A model generated the notes under the pieces. That model was not told the DNA's origin. It saw only the letters and a program-made list of their open reading frames with translations, and ran no database searches. From positions 1 to 64,000 of the forward strand of contig JAFTXI010000023.1 in NCBI GenBank assembly GCA_017461665.1: a stretch of 64,000 nt of DNA, written 5' to 3'. A program made the translations under genes and the position numbers. Every line of letters starts with the position of its first letter. The stretch's first letter is position 1. Below are positions 23,668-34,239 of this stretch, piece after piece. The stretch is from Bacteroidales bacterium (GTDB lineage Bacteria; Bacteroidota; Bacteroidia; Bacteroidales; F082).

Positions 23668-26226
23668 TTATTCTTTTAATATCCTTTCTGCAAGCGGAAC
23701 GATGTTCACTACAACGTCGTCTTTTTCCCCGTCATGGTCAATGATAATCTTTTCGCCGACCTTAATATTCGACTTGATGATTTCTTCTGCAAGAACATCT
23801 TCCACGTATTTTTGAATAGCTCTCTTCAAAGGTCTCGCTCCAAATTGGTCGTCCCAACCTTTTTCTGCGATGAAATCATGAGCCTTTTCTGTGAGTTCCA
23901 AGGAGTATCCCATCTCTTCGATACGCTTAAATACCTTCTTCAATTCAACATCAATAATCTTATGAATATCATCGCGTTCTAAAGAATTAAAGATTAAGAC
24001 ATCATCGATACGATTAAGAAATTCTGGAGCAAAAGAACGCTTCAAAGCATTTTGTATCACGCTACGACTATATTCTTCTTTGCCTTCTTTTTTTGCCTGA
24101 GTTCCGAAGCCAACACCCTGACCAAAATCCTTCAACTGACGTGAACCGATATTCGATGTCATGATGATTATTGTATTCTTAAAGTCAACTTTACGACCTA
24201 AACTATCCGTAAGTTGTCCATCGTCAAGCACTTGAAGAAGCAGATGGAAAACATCAGGGTGAGCCTTTTCTATCTCGTCAAGAAGTACGATAGAGTAGGG
24301 CTTACGGCGAACCTTCTCTGTCAACTGACCGCCTTCTTCATAACCGACGTAGCCTGGAGGCGCTCCTACCAAACGAGACACTGCAAATTTCTCCATATAC
24401 TCACTCATATCGATACGTATTAAAGTATCTTCAGAATCAAAGAGATATTTCGCTAAGACCTTGGCGAGATATGTCTTGCCAACACCCGTAGGTCCTAAGA
24501 AAATGAAACTTCCGATAGGTCTGTTAGGATCTTTCAAACCGGCTCTGTTACGACGAATGGCGCGTACTATCTTCTTAATGGCGTCGTCTTGTCCAATAAC
24601 TGTACCTTGTAACTCAGATTCCATATTCAAAAGCCTATCGCTTTCGTTTTGCGCAATTCTCTGTACAGGAACGCCCGTCATCATAGCAACCACTTCAGCT
24701 ACATTCTCTTTAGTAACAACCTCACGATTACTCTTTGCATTGTCTTCCCATTCCTTTTTATGAACTTCCAATTGGTCGATGAGTGTCAATTCTTCGCTAC
24801 GCAACTGCCCAGCTTCCTCAAACTTCTGCTTTGTAATAGCAATACGTTTCAGTTCTTTAATTTTTTCCAATCTTGCCTCTAAATCAACTATTTTGGAAGG
24901 AACACTAATGTTGCTGATATGAACTCTCGAACCGGCTTCGTCTAAAGCGTCGATAGCTTTATCGGGAAGACAACGATCTGAAACATAACGTTCTGTGAGT
25001 TTTACGCAAGCTTCGATTGCATCATCATCATATTTAACGAGATGATGTTCTTCGTATTTATCTTTAATATTATTAAGAATCTCTATTGTCTCTTCTGGAC
25101 TTGTTGGTTCGACCAAGACCTTTTGGAAGCGGCGTTCCAAAGCACCGTCTTTTTCAATATATTGACGATATTCATCTAATGTCGTTGCTCCGATACATTG
25201 CAATTCGCCGCGAGCGAGAGCTGGTTTTAACATATTGCTTGCGTCAAGCGAGCCGTTGGCATTACCTGCTCCAACGATAGTATGTATTTCGTCAATAAAT
25301 AAAATTATGTCTGGATTTTTCTCCAACTCATTGAGTATGGATTTGATACGTTCTTCAAACTGTCCTCTGTATTTTGTTCCTGCTACCACTGAAGCGAGGT
25401 CAAGCATCACGATGCGTTTGTTGAATAAGGCACGTGAGACTTTTCGTTGAACGATACGAAGTGCCAATCCTTCTGCGATAGCAGATTTTCCAACGCCAGG
25501 TTCACCTATTAAGATTGGATTATTTTTCTTACGACGACTTAATATCTGAGCCACGCGTTCAAGTTCTTTCTCGCGACCTACGATAGGGTCGAGGCGATTT
25601 TCTTCAGCAGCGAGAGTTAAGTCTCTGCCAAAGTTGTCCAAAACCGGTGTCTTAGATTTAATATTAGATGTCTTTTTTGAAGATGGTTCTTTGGGTTTAA
25701 CTTCATCAAATCCCTCATATTCATCATCATCGTCAAAGAAAACACTTTTTGGTTCTTCTATTATGTCATCATTCTTCGACAATGTCCCATCGATAGAATT
25801 TCTTCTTAATTTGTTTTTGAAAGTATCGTAATTGATACCTTCATATTCGAGACGTTGAGAAACTATATTGTTGTCGTCATGAAGTATTGCAAGCATAAGA
25901 TGTTCTGGATCAACATACTCGCAATTAAATTCCTTTGCTACTATGTAAGTAAACTTCAAAGCTCTTTCAGTTTGCTTTGTCAGTGGGATATTATCGGTAT
26001 TGTTTTTCTCAACAATATTAGATTTTATTGAGGCAACGAGTTTTTGTTTAAAGGCTTCGATATCAAGTTTTAATTCATCAAGAATATTTGTTACGTCATT
26101 ATCCTTACCGTCGATAATTCCTAAAAACAGATGTTCCAACCCGATGTAGGAGTTACCCAATTTCACTGCTTCTTCATGACTACGAAACATTATTTCACGA
26201 ACTCTTGGAGAAAATTTTGCGTCCAT
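23668..26226 (-). CDS. clpC: ATP-dependent Clp protease ATP-binding subunit ClpC
   Basis: ClpC unfolds damaged or tagged proteins and feeds them to ClpP. The 852-residue protein has a double Clp N-domain (about 1-145), AAA domain 1 (Walker [14 protein letters not shown], about 215-227), an M-domain with a UVR-like helix ([20 protein letters not shown]), then AAA domain 2 ([12 protein letters not shown]). A ClpP-docking loop VGFG follows LKDFGQG. An acidic linker ([17 protein letters not shown], about 170-186) separates the N-domain from AAA1. The UVR-type middle helix and short M-domain favour ClpC over ClpB. It is monocistronic, with its own -7 box and terminator. Confidence 0.95.
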   Translation of the reverse strand: MDAKFSPRVREIMFRSHEEAVKLGNSYIGLEHLFLGIIDGKDNDVTNILDELKLDIEAFKQKLVASIKSNIVEKNNTDNIPLTKQTERALKFTYIVAKEFNCEYVDPEHLMLAILHDDNNIVSQRLEYEGINYDTFKNKLRRNSIDGTLSKNDDIIEEPKSVFFDDDDEYEGFDEVKPKEPSSKKTSNIKSKTPVLDNFGRDLTLAAEENRLDPIVGREKELERVAQILSRRKKNNPILIGEPGVGKSAIAEGLALRIVQRKVSRALFNKRIVMLDLASVVAGTKYRGQFEERIKSILNELEKNPDIILFIDEIHTIVGAGNANGSLDASNMLKPALARGELQCIGATTLDEYRQYIEKDGALERRFQKVLVEPTSPEETIEILNNIKDKYEEHHLVKYDDDAIEACVKLTERYVSDRCLPDKAIDALDEAGSRVHISNISVPSKIVDLEARLEKIKELKRIAITKQKFEEAGQLRSEELTLIDQLEVHKKEWEDNAKSNREVVTKENVAEVVAMMTGVPVQRIAQNESDRLLNMESELQGTVIGQDDAIKKIVRAIRRNRAGLKDPNRPIGSFIFLGPTGVGKTYLAKVLAKYLFDSEDTLIRIDMSEYMEKFAVSRLVGAPPGYVGYEEGGQLTEKVRRKPYSIVLLDEIEKAHPDVFHLLLQVLDDGQLTDSLGRKVDFKNTIIIMTSNIGSRQLKDFGQGVGFGTQAKKEGKEEYSRSVIQNALKRSFAPEFLNRIDDVLIFNSLERDDIHKIIDVELKKVFKRIEEMGYSLELTEKAHDFIAEKGWDDQFGARPLKRAIQKYVEDVLAEEIIKSNIKVGEKIIIDHDGEKDDVVVNIVPLAERILKE

Positions 26227-26291
26227 ATATTTTGTTACTATTTCTTATTTCTACTATTTCCATCTGTCACAACTGACACGAAAATTTTGTG

Positions 26292-26299
26292 CAAATATA
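26292..26299 (-). promoter_or_regulatory. -7 promoter box of clpC
   Basis: Minus-strand TATATTTG, 66 bp upstream of the clpC start, within the divergent clpC-gyrA spacer. No CIRCE-like heat-shock dyad was seen. Confidence 0.55.
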
Positions 26300-26404
26300 C
26301 AAACAAAATCCAAACCATTTTTCCATCTGTCAGCAATTAACATTTCATAAAAAATAGTGTCAAAAAATATTTCGAGAAGACAAAAAATCTAACGAAAAAA
26401 ATAT

Positions 26405-26412
26405 TATCTTTG
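26405..26412 (+). promoter_or_regulatory. -7 promoter box of gyrA
   Basis: TATCTTTG matches TAnnTTTG, 39 bp upstream of the gyrA ATG. Confidence 0.55.
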
Positions 26413-26450
26413 CTACTTAAAATTTAAAAAGATTTACTAAAAAATAAAAG

Positions 26451-29042
26451 ATGGAAGAACAATTAGGAGGAGAAAAAATTATTCCTATAAACATTGAGAA
26501 TCACATGAAAACGTCGTACATCGACTATTCGATGTCTGTTATCGTTGCACGTGCTCTTCCAGATGTTAGAGATGGATTAAAGCCTGTACATCGTAGAATT
26601 TTGTACGGCATGATGGATATGGGATTGTTGTCAAACCGTCCGTATAAGAAGTCAGCCAAGGTCGTAGGAGAGGTTTTAGGTAAATATCACCCTCATGGTG
26701 ATAGTTCCGTCTATGATGCCATGGTTCGTTTGGCTCAAGAATGGAATATGAGATATCCAATGGTTGACGGTCAGGGAAACTATGGTTCTATCGACGGTGA
26801 CGGCGCGGCTGCAATGCGTTACACCGAAACACGATTGAGAAAAATTGCAGAAGAAATGCTTATCGACCTCGACAAAGACACTGTTGATTTTCAAAATAAC
26901 TATGACGATTCTGAGAAAGAACCTACAGTGTTGCCTGCATTGATACCAAATCTCTTGGTAAACGGAGCCAGCGGTATCGCCGTAGGTATGGCAACAAATA
27001 TGGCACCACACAACCTCGGAGAAGTCATCGATGGCGTAATAGCTTATATAAATAATAAAGATATAACAATCAGCGAGTTGATGCAATATATAAAGGCTCC
27101 TGATTTCCCGACAGGCGGTATTATTTATGGTTATGAAGGTGTAAAAGACGCGTTTGAAACAGGTCACGGACGTATCATCCTCAGAGCTGAAACCACTATA
27201 GAACAACACGGTAACCACGAGAGAATCATCGCAACATCAATACCTTACCAAACCAATAAGGCAGAAATGATTAAGAAAACAGCCGATCTTATCAATGAAA
27301 AGAAATTAGAAGGTATTGCCGACATACGCGACGAATCGGACCGTAAAGGTATGCGTATCGTATATGAATTGAAGAAAGACGCAGTATCGAGCGTGGTCCT
27401 TAACAAGTTGTTCCAAATGACAGGATTACAAAGTTCGTATTCTGTCAACAATGTAGCTTTGGTCAAGGGCCGTCCTTATACATTAAATTTAAAACAATTA
27501 ATTCAGTATTACGTCGAACATCGTCATGAAGTCGTCGTACGTCGTACCCAACACGACTTGAATGAAGCTAAGAAACGTGCTCATATATTAGAAGGTCTCG
27601 CAAGAGCCATCGATATCGTTGACGAAATCATAGCAACAATCAGAGCTTGTAAAGGCGGTTCATCAGAAGCAAAACAAGCTCTGATGGATCAATATGGATT
27701 CGACGATCCTCAAGCAGCAGCGATCGTAGCATATCGTCTCGGGCAGTTGGCAGGCTTAGAAATCAAGAAAATATTGGATGAATTGGATCAACTGCATAAA
27801 CTTATTCAACATTTACAAGAAATTCTTGACAACGAAGATATGCAGTTCGATATTATTAAGTCAGAACTTATTGCGATAAAAGAGAAATACGGCGATGAGA
27901 GAAAGACAACTATTGTCCATTCAGCCGACGACATCAGAATTGAAGATTTGATTTCCGATGATCCTGTCGTTGTAACAATTTCTCACCTTAATTATATTAA
28001 GAGAACCAATCTCAGCGAATACAGAAGACAGAGTAGGGGAGGCAAAGGTTCTAAAGGTTCAGATGCACGCGACGAAGACTTTATCGAACATCTCTTCGTT
28101 GCAACAAACCACAACTACATGTTGTTCTTCACAGAGAAAGGCAAGTGTTTCTGGCTTAGAGTGTTCTCAATTCCTGAAGGTACAAAGACAAGTAAAGGTC
28201 GCGCAATTCAAAACCTCATTAACCTCGAACCTGGCGATAAAGTCAAAGCATTTATCAATGTACCAACATTGAGCGACGAAAACTTTATCAATAATAATTT
28301 CGTCATTATGGCAACTAAGAAAGGTGTCATTAAGAAGACAACACTCGAGGCTTACTCACGTCCACGTGCAAATGGTATCATAGCGTTGACTGTCAGAGAA
28401 GGTGACGAATTATTATCAGTATGTCTCACCAATGGAAAACAAGAGATGTTGATGGCACTTCGCTCAGGTCGCGCAATCCGTTTCAACGAAAGTAATGTAA
28501 GACCTATGGGAAGAAGCGCTTCCGGAGTACGCGGTGTGACTTTGGCAGATGAAATCACTGATGAAGTTGTTGGATTAATCTGCGTCGACCCAGAAGGAAC
28601 GTCAGATATCTTGGTCGTTTCTGAAAAAGGTTACGGTAAACGTTCCGAACTAGCAGAATATCGCGTTACAAATAGAGGTGGCAAGGGTGTTAAGACACTT
28701 AACATCACAGATAAGACAGGCGACTTAATTGCTATAAAAGATGTTAAAGACGGTGACGACTTGATGATTATCAACAAATCAGGTATTTTGATTCGTATTG
28801 CTGTCGATACATTGAGAGTGATGGGTCGTGCCACACAAGGTGTACGTTTAATTAATTTACGAAGCAATGATGAAATAGCAGCTGTTACAAAAGTTAGTGC
28901 CGACATCATCGAAAGCGAAGAAGAATTAATGGAAGAAGAAATGTTGAGTAATGAAAATGAATCGGTAAATTCAGAAGAAATAACAAATACCGATGAAAAC
29001 AATGTTTCTCAAGTATTTAATGAAAATAGTGACAATCAATAA
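26451..29042 (+). CDS. gyrA: DNA gyrase subunit A
   Basis: GyrA forms the DNA-cleavage part of gyrase, which introduces negative supercoils. The 863-residue protein has the quinolone-resistance region [11 protein letters not shown] (80-90). Ser85 and Asp89 align with E. coli Ser83 and Asp87 and are wild type, so no target-based quinolone resistance is predicted. The catalytic tyrosine is Tyr124 (AMRYTETRL). The C-terminal beta-pinwheel begins about residue 510 and contains the GyrA box region [10 protein letters not shown], where the usual QRRGGKG has Ser at the second position. The acidic tail ([18 protein letters not shown]) is typical. The next gene follows 26 bp downstream without a clear terminator. 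Confidence 0.97.
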   Translation: MEEQLGGEKIIPINIENHMKTSYIDYSMSVIVARALPDVRDGLKPVHRRILYGMMDMGLLSNRPYKKSAKVVGEVLGKYHPHGDSSVYDAMVRLAQEWNMRYPMVDGQGNYGSIDGDGAAAMRYTETRLRKIAEEMLIDLDKDTVDFQNNYDDSEKEPTVLPALIPNLLVNGASGIAVGMATNMAPHNLGEVIDGVIAYINNKDITISELMQYIKAPDFPTGGIIYGYEGVKDAFETGHGRIILRAETTIEQHGNHERIIATSIPYQTNKAEMIKKTADLINEKKLEGIADIRDESDRKGMRIVYELKKDAVSSVVLNKLFQMTGLQSSYSVNNVALVKGRPYTLNLKQLIQYYVEHRHEVVVRRTQHDLNEAKKRAHILEGLARAIDIVDEIIATIRACKGGSSEAKQALMDQYGFDDPQAAAIVAYRLGQLAGLEIKKILDELDQLHKLIQHLQEILDNEDMQFDIIKSELIAIKEKYGDERKTTIVHSADDIRIEDLISDDPVVVTISHLNYIKRTNLSEYRRQSRGGKGSKGSDARDEDFIEHLFVATNHNYMLFFTEKGKCFWLRVFSIPEGTKTSKGRAIQNLINLEPGDKVKAFINVPTLSDENFINNNFVIMATKKGVIKKTTLEAYSRPRANGIIALTVREGDELLSVCLTNGKQEMLMALRSGRAIRFNESNVRPMGRSASGVRGVTLADEITDEVVGLICVDPEGTSDILVVSEKGYGKRSELAEYRVTNRGGKGVKTLNITDKTGDLIAIKDVKDGDDLMIINKSGILIRIAVDTLRVMGRATQGVRLINLRSNDEIAAVTKVSADIIESEEELMEEEMLSNENESVNSEEITNTDENNVSQVFNENSDNQ

Positions 29043-29068
29043 TTAATTTAACACAAAAATTTACAAAG

Positions 29069-30307
29069 ATGAAAAAAGTGACATTATTAGTAGTTATGTT
29101 GGCTTTCTTTGCCAATATCTCTATGGCACAAAACAAAGAGCGTGTTAACGCTTTCAATTACAACAAAAATGCTCAGGCATACATAACATCAGCAGAGCAG
29201 TACACAGCACAAAACAGAACCGATAAAGCTGCAAAAGAAATGAACAACGCCAAGATTATGCTTCAAAGAGCAAAGACATCTATCGATTTGGCTGCAGCTC
29301 ATGATGAAACTAAAAACGATGCAAAAACATGGCACTACTACGGAATAGTTTATTACAAAATCGCTGCTTATCCTGAATTCAACGACATTGATACAGAAGC
29401 ATTGACAAAATGTGCAGACGCTTTTAAGAAAATCGGTGAACTCGACATGGATTACTACAAAAACAACTATGGAGATATTTTCCAACATGTTAATTCAATA
29501 ACATCAAACTACTTCAATCAAGGTGCTATCAGCTATGAAGCTGGTGATTATATTAAAGCAATTGAGAGCTACAGAAAAGCTTACGAAACAATGGCAATCA
29601 TTGGTCAAAAAGACAATGAAGCTCTGTTAGTTGCAGCACAAATCTCTGTCATGGCAAAAGAATACAATACTGCAATTGAACTTTGCAACACATTACTTAA
29701 TAATTCATACGAATCACCACAGGTTTATCAATATATGGCAATTGCTCAAGGTGGTTTAGAAAATAACGATGCTATGGTTCAATATATACAAACTGGCAGA
29801 GAAAAATTCCCAGAAGATGAGAACCTTATAAACGAACAAATCAATGCTTTCTTGAAATTGAAGAGAGAAGCTGAAATTATTGACCAAATTAAAGAGATGG
29901 CAAATAAAAATAAAGAAAACTCAGTTTATTGCTTTATTTTAGGTACAATCTACGGCAACTCAGAATCAGCAATTCACAGCATTGACTCCGCAATGGTTTA
30001 TTACAACAGAGCTATTGAAATCAATCCAAACGATGAAAATGCATACATTAACATTGGAAGTATGTTCATCGACAAATCAGCTGCTTTATACAACGCTGCA
30101 AATGAATTAGGTTTCGATGCAGAATCACAAAAGAAATATGATATCATGGTAGCTGAAGCAAAGGCATTCGACGAACAAGCTTTACCTTTCGTTGAAAAAG
30201 CATATGAATTGGTTCCTGGCGACGAAGCAATCAAACAAGCATTGAGAACATTATATGTTCGCTTAAAGATGATGGATAAAGCTAAAGAATTAGAATCAGC
30301 TGAATAA
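29069..30307 (+). CDS. Exported tetratricopeptide-repeat protein
   Basis: This 412-residue protein has a signal peptide (MKKVTLLVVMLAFFANISMAQ). The rest is helical TPR repeats: for example AKTWHYYGIVYYKIAAYPEF, EAGDYIKAIESYRKAYETMA, SAMVYYNRAIEINPNDENAY with NIGSMF. TPR arrays are scaffolds for protein-protein contacts in the periplasm or outer membrane; no enzymatic motif is present. It lies 26 bp after gyrA and may be co-transcribed from the gyrA promoter, an order I recall from other Bacteroidales. The specific partner is unknown. Confidence 0.85.
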   Translation: MKKVTLLVVMLAFFANISMAQNKERVNAFNYNKNAQAYITSAEQYTAQNRTDKAAKEMNNAKIMLQRAKTSIDLAAAHDETKNDAKTWHYYGIVYYKIAAYPEFNDIDTEALTKCADAFKKIGELDMDYYKNNYGDIFQHVNSITSNYFNQGAISYEAGDYIKAIESYRKAYETMAIIGQKDNEALLVAAQISVMAKEYNTAIELCNTLLNNSYESPQVYQYMAIAQGGLENNDAMVQYIQTGREKFPEDENLINEQINAFLKLKREAEIIDQIKEMANKNKENSVYCFILGTIYGNSESAIHSIDSAMVYYNRAIEINPNDENAYINIGSMFIDKSAALYNAANELGFDAESQKKYDIMVAEAKAFDEQALPFVEKAYELVPGDEAIKQALRTLYVRLKMMDKAKELESAE

Positions 30308-30330
30308 ATAAGCATTTTATTAAATAAAGT

Positions 30331-30359
30331 AACCGTGAAGCATAAAACACTTCACGGTT
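30331..30359 (+). terminator. Terminator of the gyrA-TPR unit
   Basis: AACCGTGAAG pairs perfectly with CTTCACGGTT around a 9-base loop, then an AT-rich tail (atatttt). Confidence 0.8.
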
Positions 30360-30671
30360 ATATTTTACAAACTCCATTTAACATAATGTTTATTATATGC
30401 TAAAAGAACATAAAATATTTTAAATAGAAAATAACATTAAATCAAGTGATTATAAATATTGAATATGATAATTTACTTTCTATTTAACATAACAAACTTC
30501 TGAAACCTTATAATTTAGATAATATTCTCAAAAGTTAATTATTCTTAATTGTTTAAAAGTTCTCTCCCTTAAATAATCTGATGTCAATATTTTTTGCTAT
30601 TTTTGCTTATGAGAATCATGATAAAATCATTCTCTTAATTATTTAGTAATCAATAATAAAAAAATAAGAAC
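30360..30671 (+). promoter_or_regulatory. AT-rich spacer with the -7 box of the DUF3127 gene
   Basis: No gene is visible in this 312-bp spacer. A -7 box TATTTTTG lies at 30598-30605, 67 bp before the next start codon. A weak 9-bp inverted repeat (AAATAGAAA at 30422 and TTTCTATTT at 30477) is the only other structure, and it is of doubtful meaning in such AT-rich DNA. Confidence 0.45.
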
Positions 30672-31082
30672 ATGGAAATTGTAGGTAAAGTGGTTCGCTT
30701 AGGAAATTTAACCGAAGGAACAAGCGCACGCGGTGCATGGAGAAAACAGGAATTAATTATTGAAACACTTGAACAATACCCTAAACAAGTTTGTTTGGTT
30801 TGCTGGGGCGACAGAGTTGCTGAAGCTCAGAATTTTATTCCAGGTCAGACAATCAAAGCTCAAATAAGCGTCGAATCAAGAGAATTTAATGGCAAATGGT
30901 ACACCGATGTCAGACCTTTCAGATTTGATATCGAAGCACCACAACAAAATCAATCATTCCAACAGACAATACAACAACCTGTACAAAATCAACAATTCGC
31001 ACAACAATATGAACAACCAGTAAATAATATTCCCGTAACTGAATATTTTGAAACAGACAATGGCGATGACTTGCCATTCTAA
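30672..31082 (+). CDS. DUF3127 OB-fold protein, probable ssDNA-binding-like
   Basis: The 136-residue protein matches the DUF3127 family by MEIVGKVVRLGNLTEGTSAR and a five-strand OB-like core (LIIETLEQYPKQVCLVCWGD, then IKAQISVESREFNGKWYTDV). The C-terminal third is Gln-rich and ends in the acidic tip DNGDDLPF. This closely resembles the (D)DD(L/I)PF tail by which SSB recruits replication and repair proteins. That tail, together with the OB fold, suggests a nucleic-acid-binding protein. The biological role of the family is not established. Confidence 0.8.
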   Translation: MEIVGKVVRLGNLTEGTSARGAWRKQELIIETLEQYPKQVCLVCWGDRVAEAQNFIPGQTIKAQISVESREFNGKWYTDVRPFRFDIEAPQQNQSFQQTIQQPVQNQQFAQQYEQPVNNIPVTEYFETDNGDDLPF

Positions 31083-31097
31083 AAGATTAGAATCAAT

Positions 31098-31127
31098 AAC
31101 AAAGGACGCTCAATGGCATCCTTTGTT
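31098..31127. terminator. Bidirectional terminator between DUF3127 and DUF4831 genes
   Basis: AACAAAGGA pairs with TCCTTTGTT across a 12-base loop, touching the stop codon of the convergent gene. Confidence 0.7.
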
Positions 31128-32215
31128 TATTCTTTAATAATCGAAATAATCTGACCTGTGTTCGAGTCAAAAGTCAATTTCATCTTATCTATAGGAATCA
31201 TTATAACATTTCCAAACTGACTAATCTTAATTCTATTTTCAAGCAATTTGCTATCACCAAATATTACTTGAACTGTTACATTTGCCGGATTTCTATAGAA
31301 TATCTTATTATTATGTGTCATATTCTCAATATCATCCTTTGATAACTTATTGACATATGCACCAATTGAAGTATCAGCAAAATTAATCTTCACCAACTCC
31401 CCTACTTTCTGATTAAAACCTTCTGTATCAGAGAATTTTCCTAAAGTTATAGTTGTTTTTCCCTCTTCGGGAATAATATAGAACGTTTGAGTAAATGTAT
31501 GCTTTTCATTTTTTCCTAAAAATAGACTCAAATATTCATTTTCTAAATTCTTAATTTGATCTACCATGTAATTTATTGTCGTTCCATATTTTACCTCTTG
31601 ATAACCCGTAATTAAATCAAAATAAGCGACTCTTAAGTTCTTGATTTCTTCTATAATCGCTAATGCCATATCTTTTTCAGAGATCTTTGTTTCTGATGTT
31701 TCCTCTTCTTCGTCATATTCATCTTCCTCTCTAATTGGAATGAAATGATACTCAGACAATTCATCTTCATAATTCAATGCATTAGAAACCGAATATAAAT
31801 TAGACGTAACAGCATCATGATTCTTATATCCAAAAGATTCTATCACTCCATCTGATGTTAATTTTAAATTTATATTAAGATTATCTTTACTCTTCTCATC
31901 TGCCGAAATAAAAAATACATAGTTTGGATCTGCCTCCGTTAAAGTATTAATGTTAACTGATTTTATTCTGTAAGAAGTCTTATTTTCTTTGATATAATCA
32001 TCAGTGCCTAATAGTTCTCTTGTAAAAGAACTATATTTTCCTTTGACATCTTGATTCTTTTCAACAACAAAATCGACACGGACAATATTACGTGGTAAAT
32101 GGTAATAAAACCCATCTACTTCCTTATTGTTAACATTCTTTGCATGATTTGTAACATGTTGTGCATTAAGACTTAATGACACAAAAACAAATAAAACAAT
32201 TAATAACTTTTTCAT
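31127..32215 (-). CDS. DUF4831-family exported protein
   Basis: This 362-residue protein has a signal peptide ending SLSLNAQ. The conserved family phrase VDGFYYHLPRNIVRVDFVVE lies just after it, with the middle part acidic (REEDEYDEEEETSE, about 160-175). Domain of unknown function DUF4831 is confined to Bacteroidota and is predicted periplasmic. No catalytic motif is evident. It is the last gene of a run gmhA-gmhB-symporter-DUF4831 with 11 bp between it and the symporter, so it may be co-expressed, but a functional link to heptose metabolism is not implied. Confidence 0.8.
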   Translation of the reverse strand: MKKLLIVLFVFVSLSLNAQHVTNHAKNVNNKEVDGFYYHLPRNIVRVDFVVEKNQDVKGKYSSFTRELLGTDDYIKENKTSYRIKSVNINTLTEADPNYVFFISADEKSKDNLNINLKLTSDGVIESFGYKNHDAVTSNLYSVSNALNYEDELSEYHFIPIREEDEYDEEEETSETKISEKDMALAIIEEIKNLRVAYFDLITGYQEVKYGTTINYMVDQIKNLENEYLSLFLGKNEKHTFTQTFYIIPEEGKTTITLGKFSDTEGFNQKVGELVKINFADTSIGAYVNKLSKDDIENMTHNNKIFYRNPANVTVQVIFGDSKLLENRIKISQFGNVIMIPIDKMKLTFDSNTGQIISIIKE

Positions 32216-32226
32216 CTTAATTAATA

Positions 32227-33699
32227 TTATTTAACAATCTGTTTTTTACTGACTAACAAAAGGGCTACAAAAGTTAACAAGCCATTAAGAATTAATATCT
32301 CAAATCCGAACTGGTAGCCGAAAAATAATTCTTTAGAGAAATGATTTATTACGTAGCTTATTATTGGAGAAGCTATTGCAATAAACGGAACGTATTTGTC
32401 ATTTGGTTTTCTGTTTTTAACAAATAATCCGAAGCTATAAAGTCCGAGTAAAGGTCCGTAAGTGTAACCGGCAATTTCAAAAATTTTATCTATAAGTGAT
32501 TCATTATGAATAGGTCTGAACATTATTATCACAAGTAAGTACAATAAGGCAAAACCTATATGGATAAATTTTCTATATCTTACTTTATCATCTTCAGATA
32601 TTTTTTTATTCTTATCAAAGTGCAGGAAGTCAAAACAAAATGTAGTTGTTAATGCCGTTAATGTTCCGTCAGCGCTTGAATATCCTGCAGCAATCAATCC
32701 TACAATAAAGATTACACTTGTTAATTTACTGAGGGAGAATGCAATTGCAGGGAAAATTTTATCATTGATAACTACTCCACTTTCGTTCCTTGGCAATATA
32801 AAACCAGTTTCTTGTGCATAATAAATTAAGACTGCACCCAATGACATGAATAGAACGTTTACAATTACAAATAACAAACTCGACGTAAGGACGTTCTTCT
32901 GAGCATCTCTCAATGATTTGCAAGTAAGATTTTTTTGCATCATATCTTGATCCAAACCCGTCATCGCTATTGTGATAAATGCACCGCTAAGTATTTGTTT
33001 TACATAGAATTTACTATGCGACCAATCAGTTTCAAAAAGTTTGGTATAGCCTCTTTCGGTAGAGATTGACATTAACTCTGCAAAAGAGATGTCCATTGTT
33101 TTAAGAATAATAACTACTGTCATGATAGCCGCGAGCAACAGAAACGTGGTTTGTAAAGTATCGGTCCATACGACAGTTTTTATTCCACCTTTGAATGTGT
33201 AAAGTAAAATCAATGCTATGAAAAATAGAGCTGGTACCCAAAATGGGATTCCCCAAGATTTAAAGACAAATTCGTAAAGTACGAAGACTACCAAGTACAT
33301 ACGAATTGCTGAACCAACCAATCTGGAGATTATGAACAATAAAGCACCAGTTTTTTCCGAGTTTTTACCGAACTTTATTTCCAAATATGAATAAATAGAA
33401 GTGAGATTTAATTTATAATATAAAGGTAGAAGCAAAAATGCAATTACTGCGTAACCTATAATATAACCCAAAACAATTCCAAAATATGTGAATTGACTGG
33501 AATAGACTCCTCCTGGCACCGACATAAAAGTCACGCCCGACAAAGACGCTCCTATCATTCCGTAAGCTACAATAAACCAAGGAGATTTCCTATTTCCTGC
33601 AAAAAAAATTGAATTATTGGATTTTCTCGATGTCAAATGTGCAATCGTTAAAATCACTATAGTATAAATTATAAATACAATTAATATGAGACTTTCCAT
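32227..33699 (-). CDS. Sodium:solute symporter (SSS family)
   Basis: This 490-residue integral membrane protein has about 13 hydrophobic segments. It carries SSS family features: MIGASLSGVTFMSVPGGVYS in the first core helices, a helix with TDTLQTTFLLLAAIM, and GLIAAGYSSADGTLTALTTT near the eighth core helix. These sodium-coupled transporters import sugars, amino acids, sialic acid or vitamins; substrate is not predictable from motifs here. It begins 1 bp after the gmhB stop. The operon position beside sugar-phosphate genes weakly favours a sugar or sugar-acid substrate. Confidence 0.9.
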   Translation of the reverse strand: MESLILIVFIIYTIVILTIAHLTSRKSNNSIFFAGNRKSPWFIVAYGMIGASLSGVTFMSVPGGVYSSQFTYFGIVLGYIIGYAVIAFLLLPLYYKLNLTSIYSYLEIKFGKNSEKTGALLFIISRLVGSAIRMYLVVFVLYEFVFKSWGIPFWVPALFFIALILLYTFKGGIKTVVWTDTLQTTFLLLAAIMTVVIILKTMDISFAELMSISTERGYTKLFETDWSHSKFYVKQILSGAFITIAMTGLDQDMMQKNLTCKSLRDAQKNVLTSSLLFVIVNVLFMSLGAVLIYYAQETGFILPRNESGVVINDKIFPAIAFSLSKLTSVIFIVGLIAAGYSSADGTLTALTTTFCFDFLHFDKNKKISEDDKVRYRKFIHIGFALLYLLVIIMFRPIHNESLIDKIFEIAGYTYGPLLGLYSFGLFVKNRKPNDKYVPFIAIASPIISYVINHFSKELFFGYQFGFEILILNGLLTFVALLLVSKKQIVK

Positions 33700-33700
33700 T

Positions 33701-34237
33701 TTATATTATTTTTGCAAAATCGTAAAGAGAGTTAAATCTGTCATCTGGATTGAGTATCAATTCATTATCTCCAACAAAGATTGTTTTCATTCCTGCATTT
33801 TTCCCAAATTCAATATCGGAGTTCATATCACCTATCATTATAGATTTCTCAAAATCAATTTCTGGGAAATCGTTTTTTGCGAAGAATGCCATCTTCGGAC
33901 TTGGTTTTCTATAATTATCTACGTCCGATTTTAATTGAGGACAAAAATAAATCTTATCAACTTTTCCACCGTGATTCTCAATCATCTGAATCATAAAATT
34001 ATGAACATTCTCAACATCTTTATATCTCATTATACCTTTCCCCACTCCTTGCTGATTCGTTACTATGATAACTCTTTTAAATCTGTTTTTAAAAATTTTA
34101 AATGCTTCCAAAACATTTGGGAGAAAAACAAACTCTTCTATTTGGGTGACGTAACCATCAATAATTCTGTCGTTTATGACCCCATCGCGGTCTAAGAAAA
34201 GAGTCCATTCCTTGGTAATAATGTTTTTCCAATACAT
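33701..34237 (-). CDS. gmhB: HAD-IIIA phosphatase, probable heptose-1,7-bisphosphate phosphatase
   Basis: GmhB removes the 7-phosphate of D-glycero-D-manno-heptose 1,7-bisphosphate during synthesis of nucleotide-activated heptose for surface glycans. This 178-residue protein has HAD motif I FLDRDGVIND (14-23), motif II IIVTNQQGVGKG, the lysine in RKPSPKM, and motif IV IGDMNSDIEFGKNAG. It lacks most of the zinc-binding loop of E. coli GmhB (Cys-x-His...Cys-x-Cys): only one Cys (FCPQ) remains. It begins 2 bp after gmhA. An alternative reading is another HAD-IIIA sugar phosphatase, but the neighbour argues for heptose metabolism. Confidence 0.8.
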   Translation of the reverse strand: MYWKNIITKEWTLFLDRDGVINDRIIDGYVTQIEEFVFLPNVLEAFKIFKNRFKRVIIVTNQQGVGKGIMRYKDVENVHNFMIQMIENHGGKVDKIYFCPQLKSDVDNYRKPSPKMAFFAKNDFPEIDFEKSIMIGDMNSDIEFGKNAGMKTIFVGDNELILNPDDRFNSLYDFAKII

Positions 34238-34239
34238 AA

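Noticed and set aside
26676..27218. 180-codon open frame on the minus strand
   Set aside because: Antisense to the catalytic part of gyrA; no start context, and composition is that of a shadow frame.
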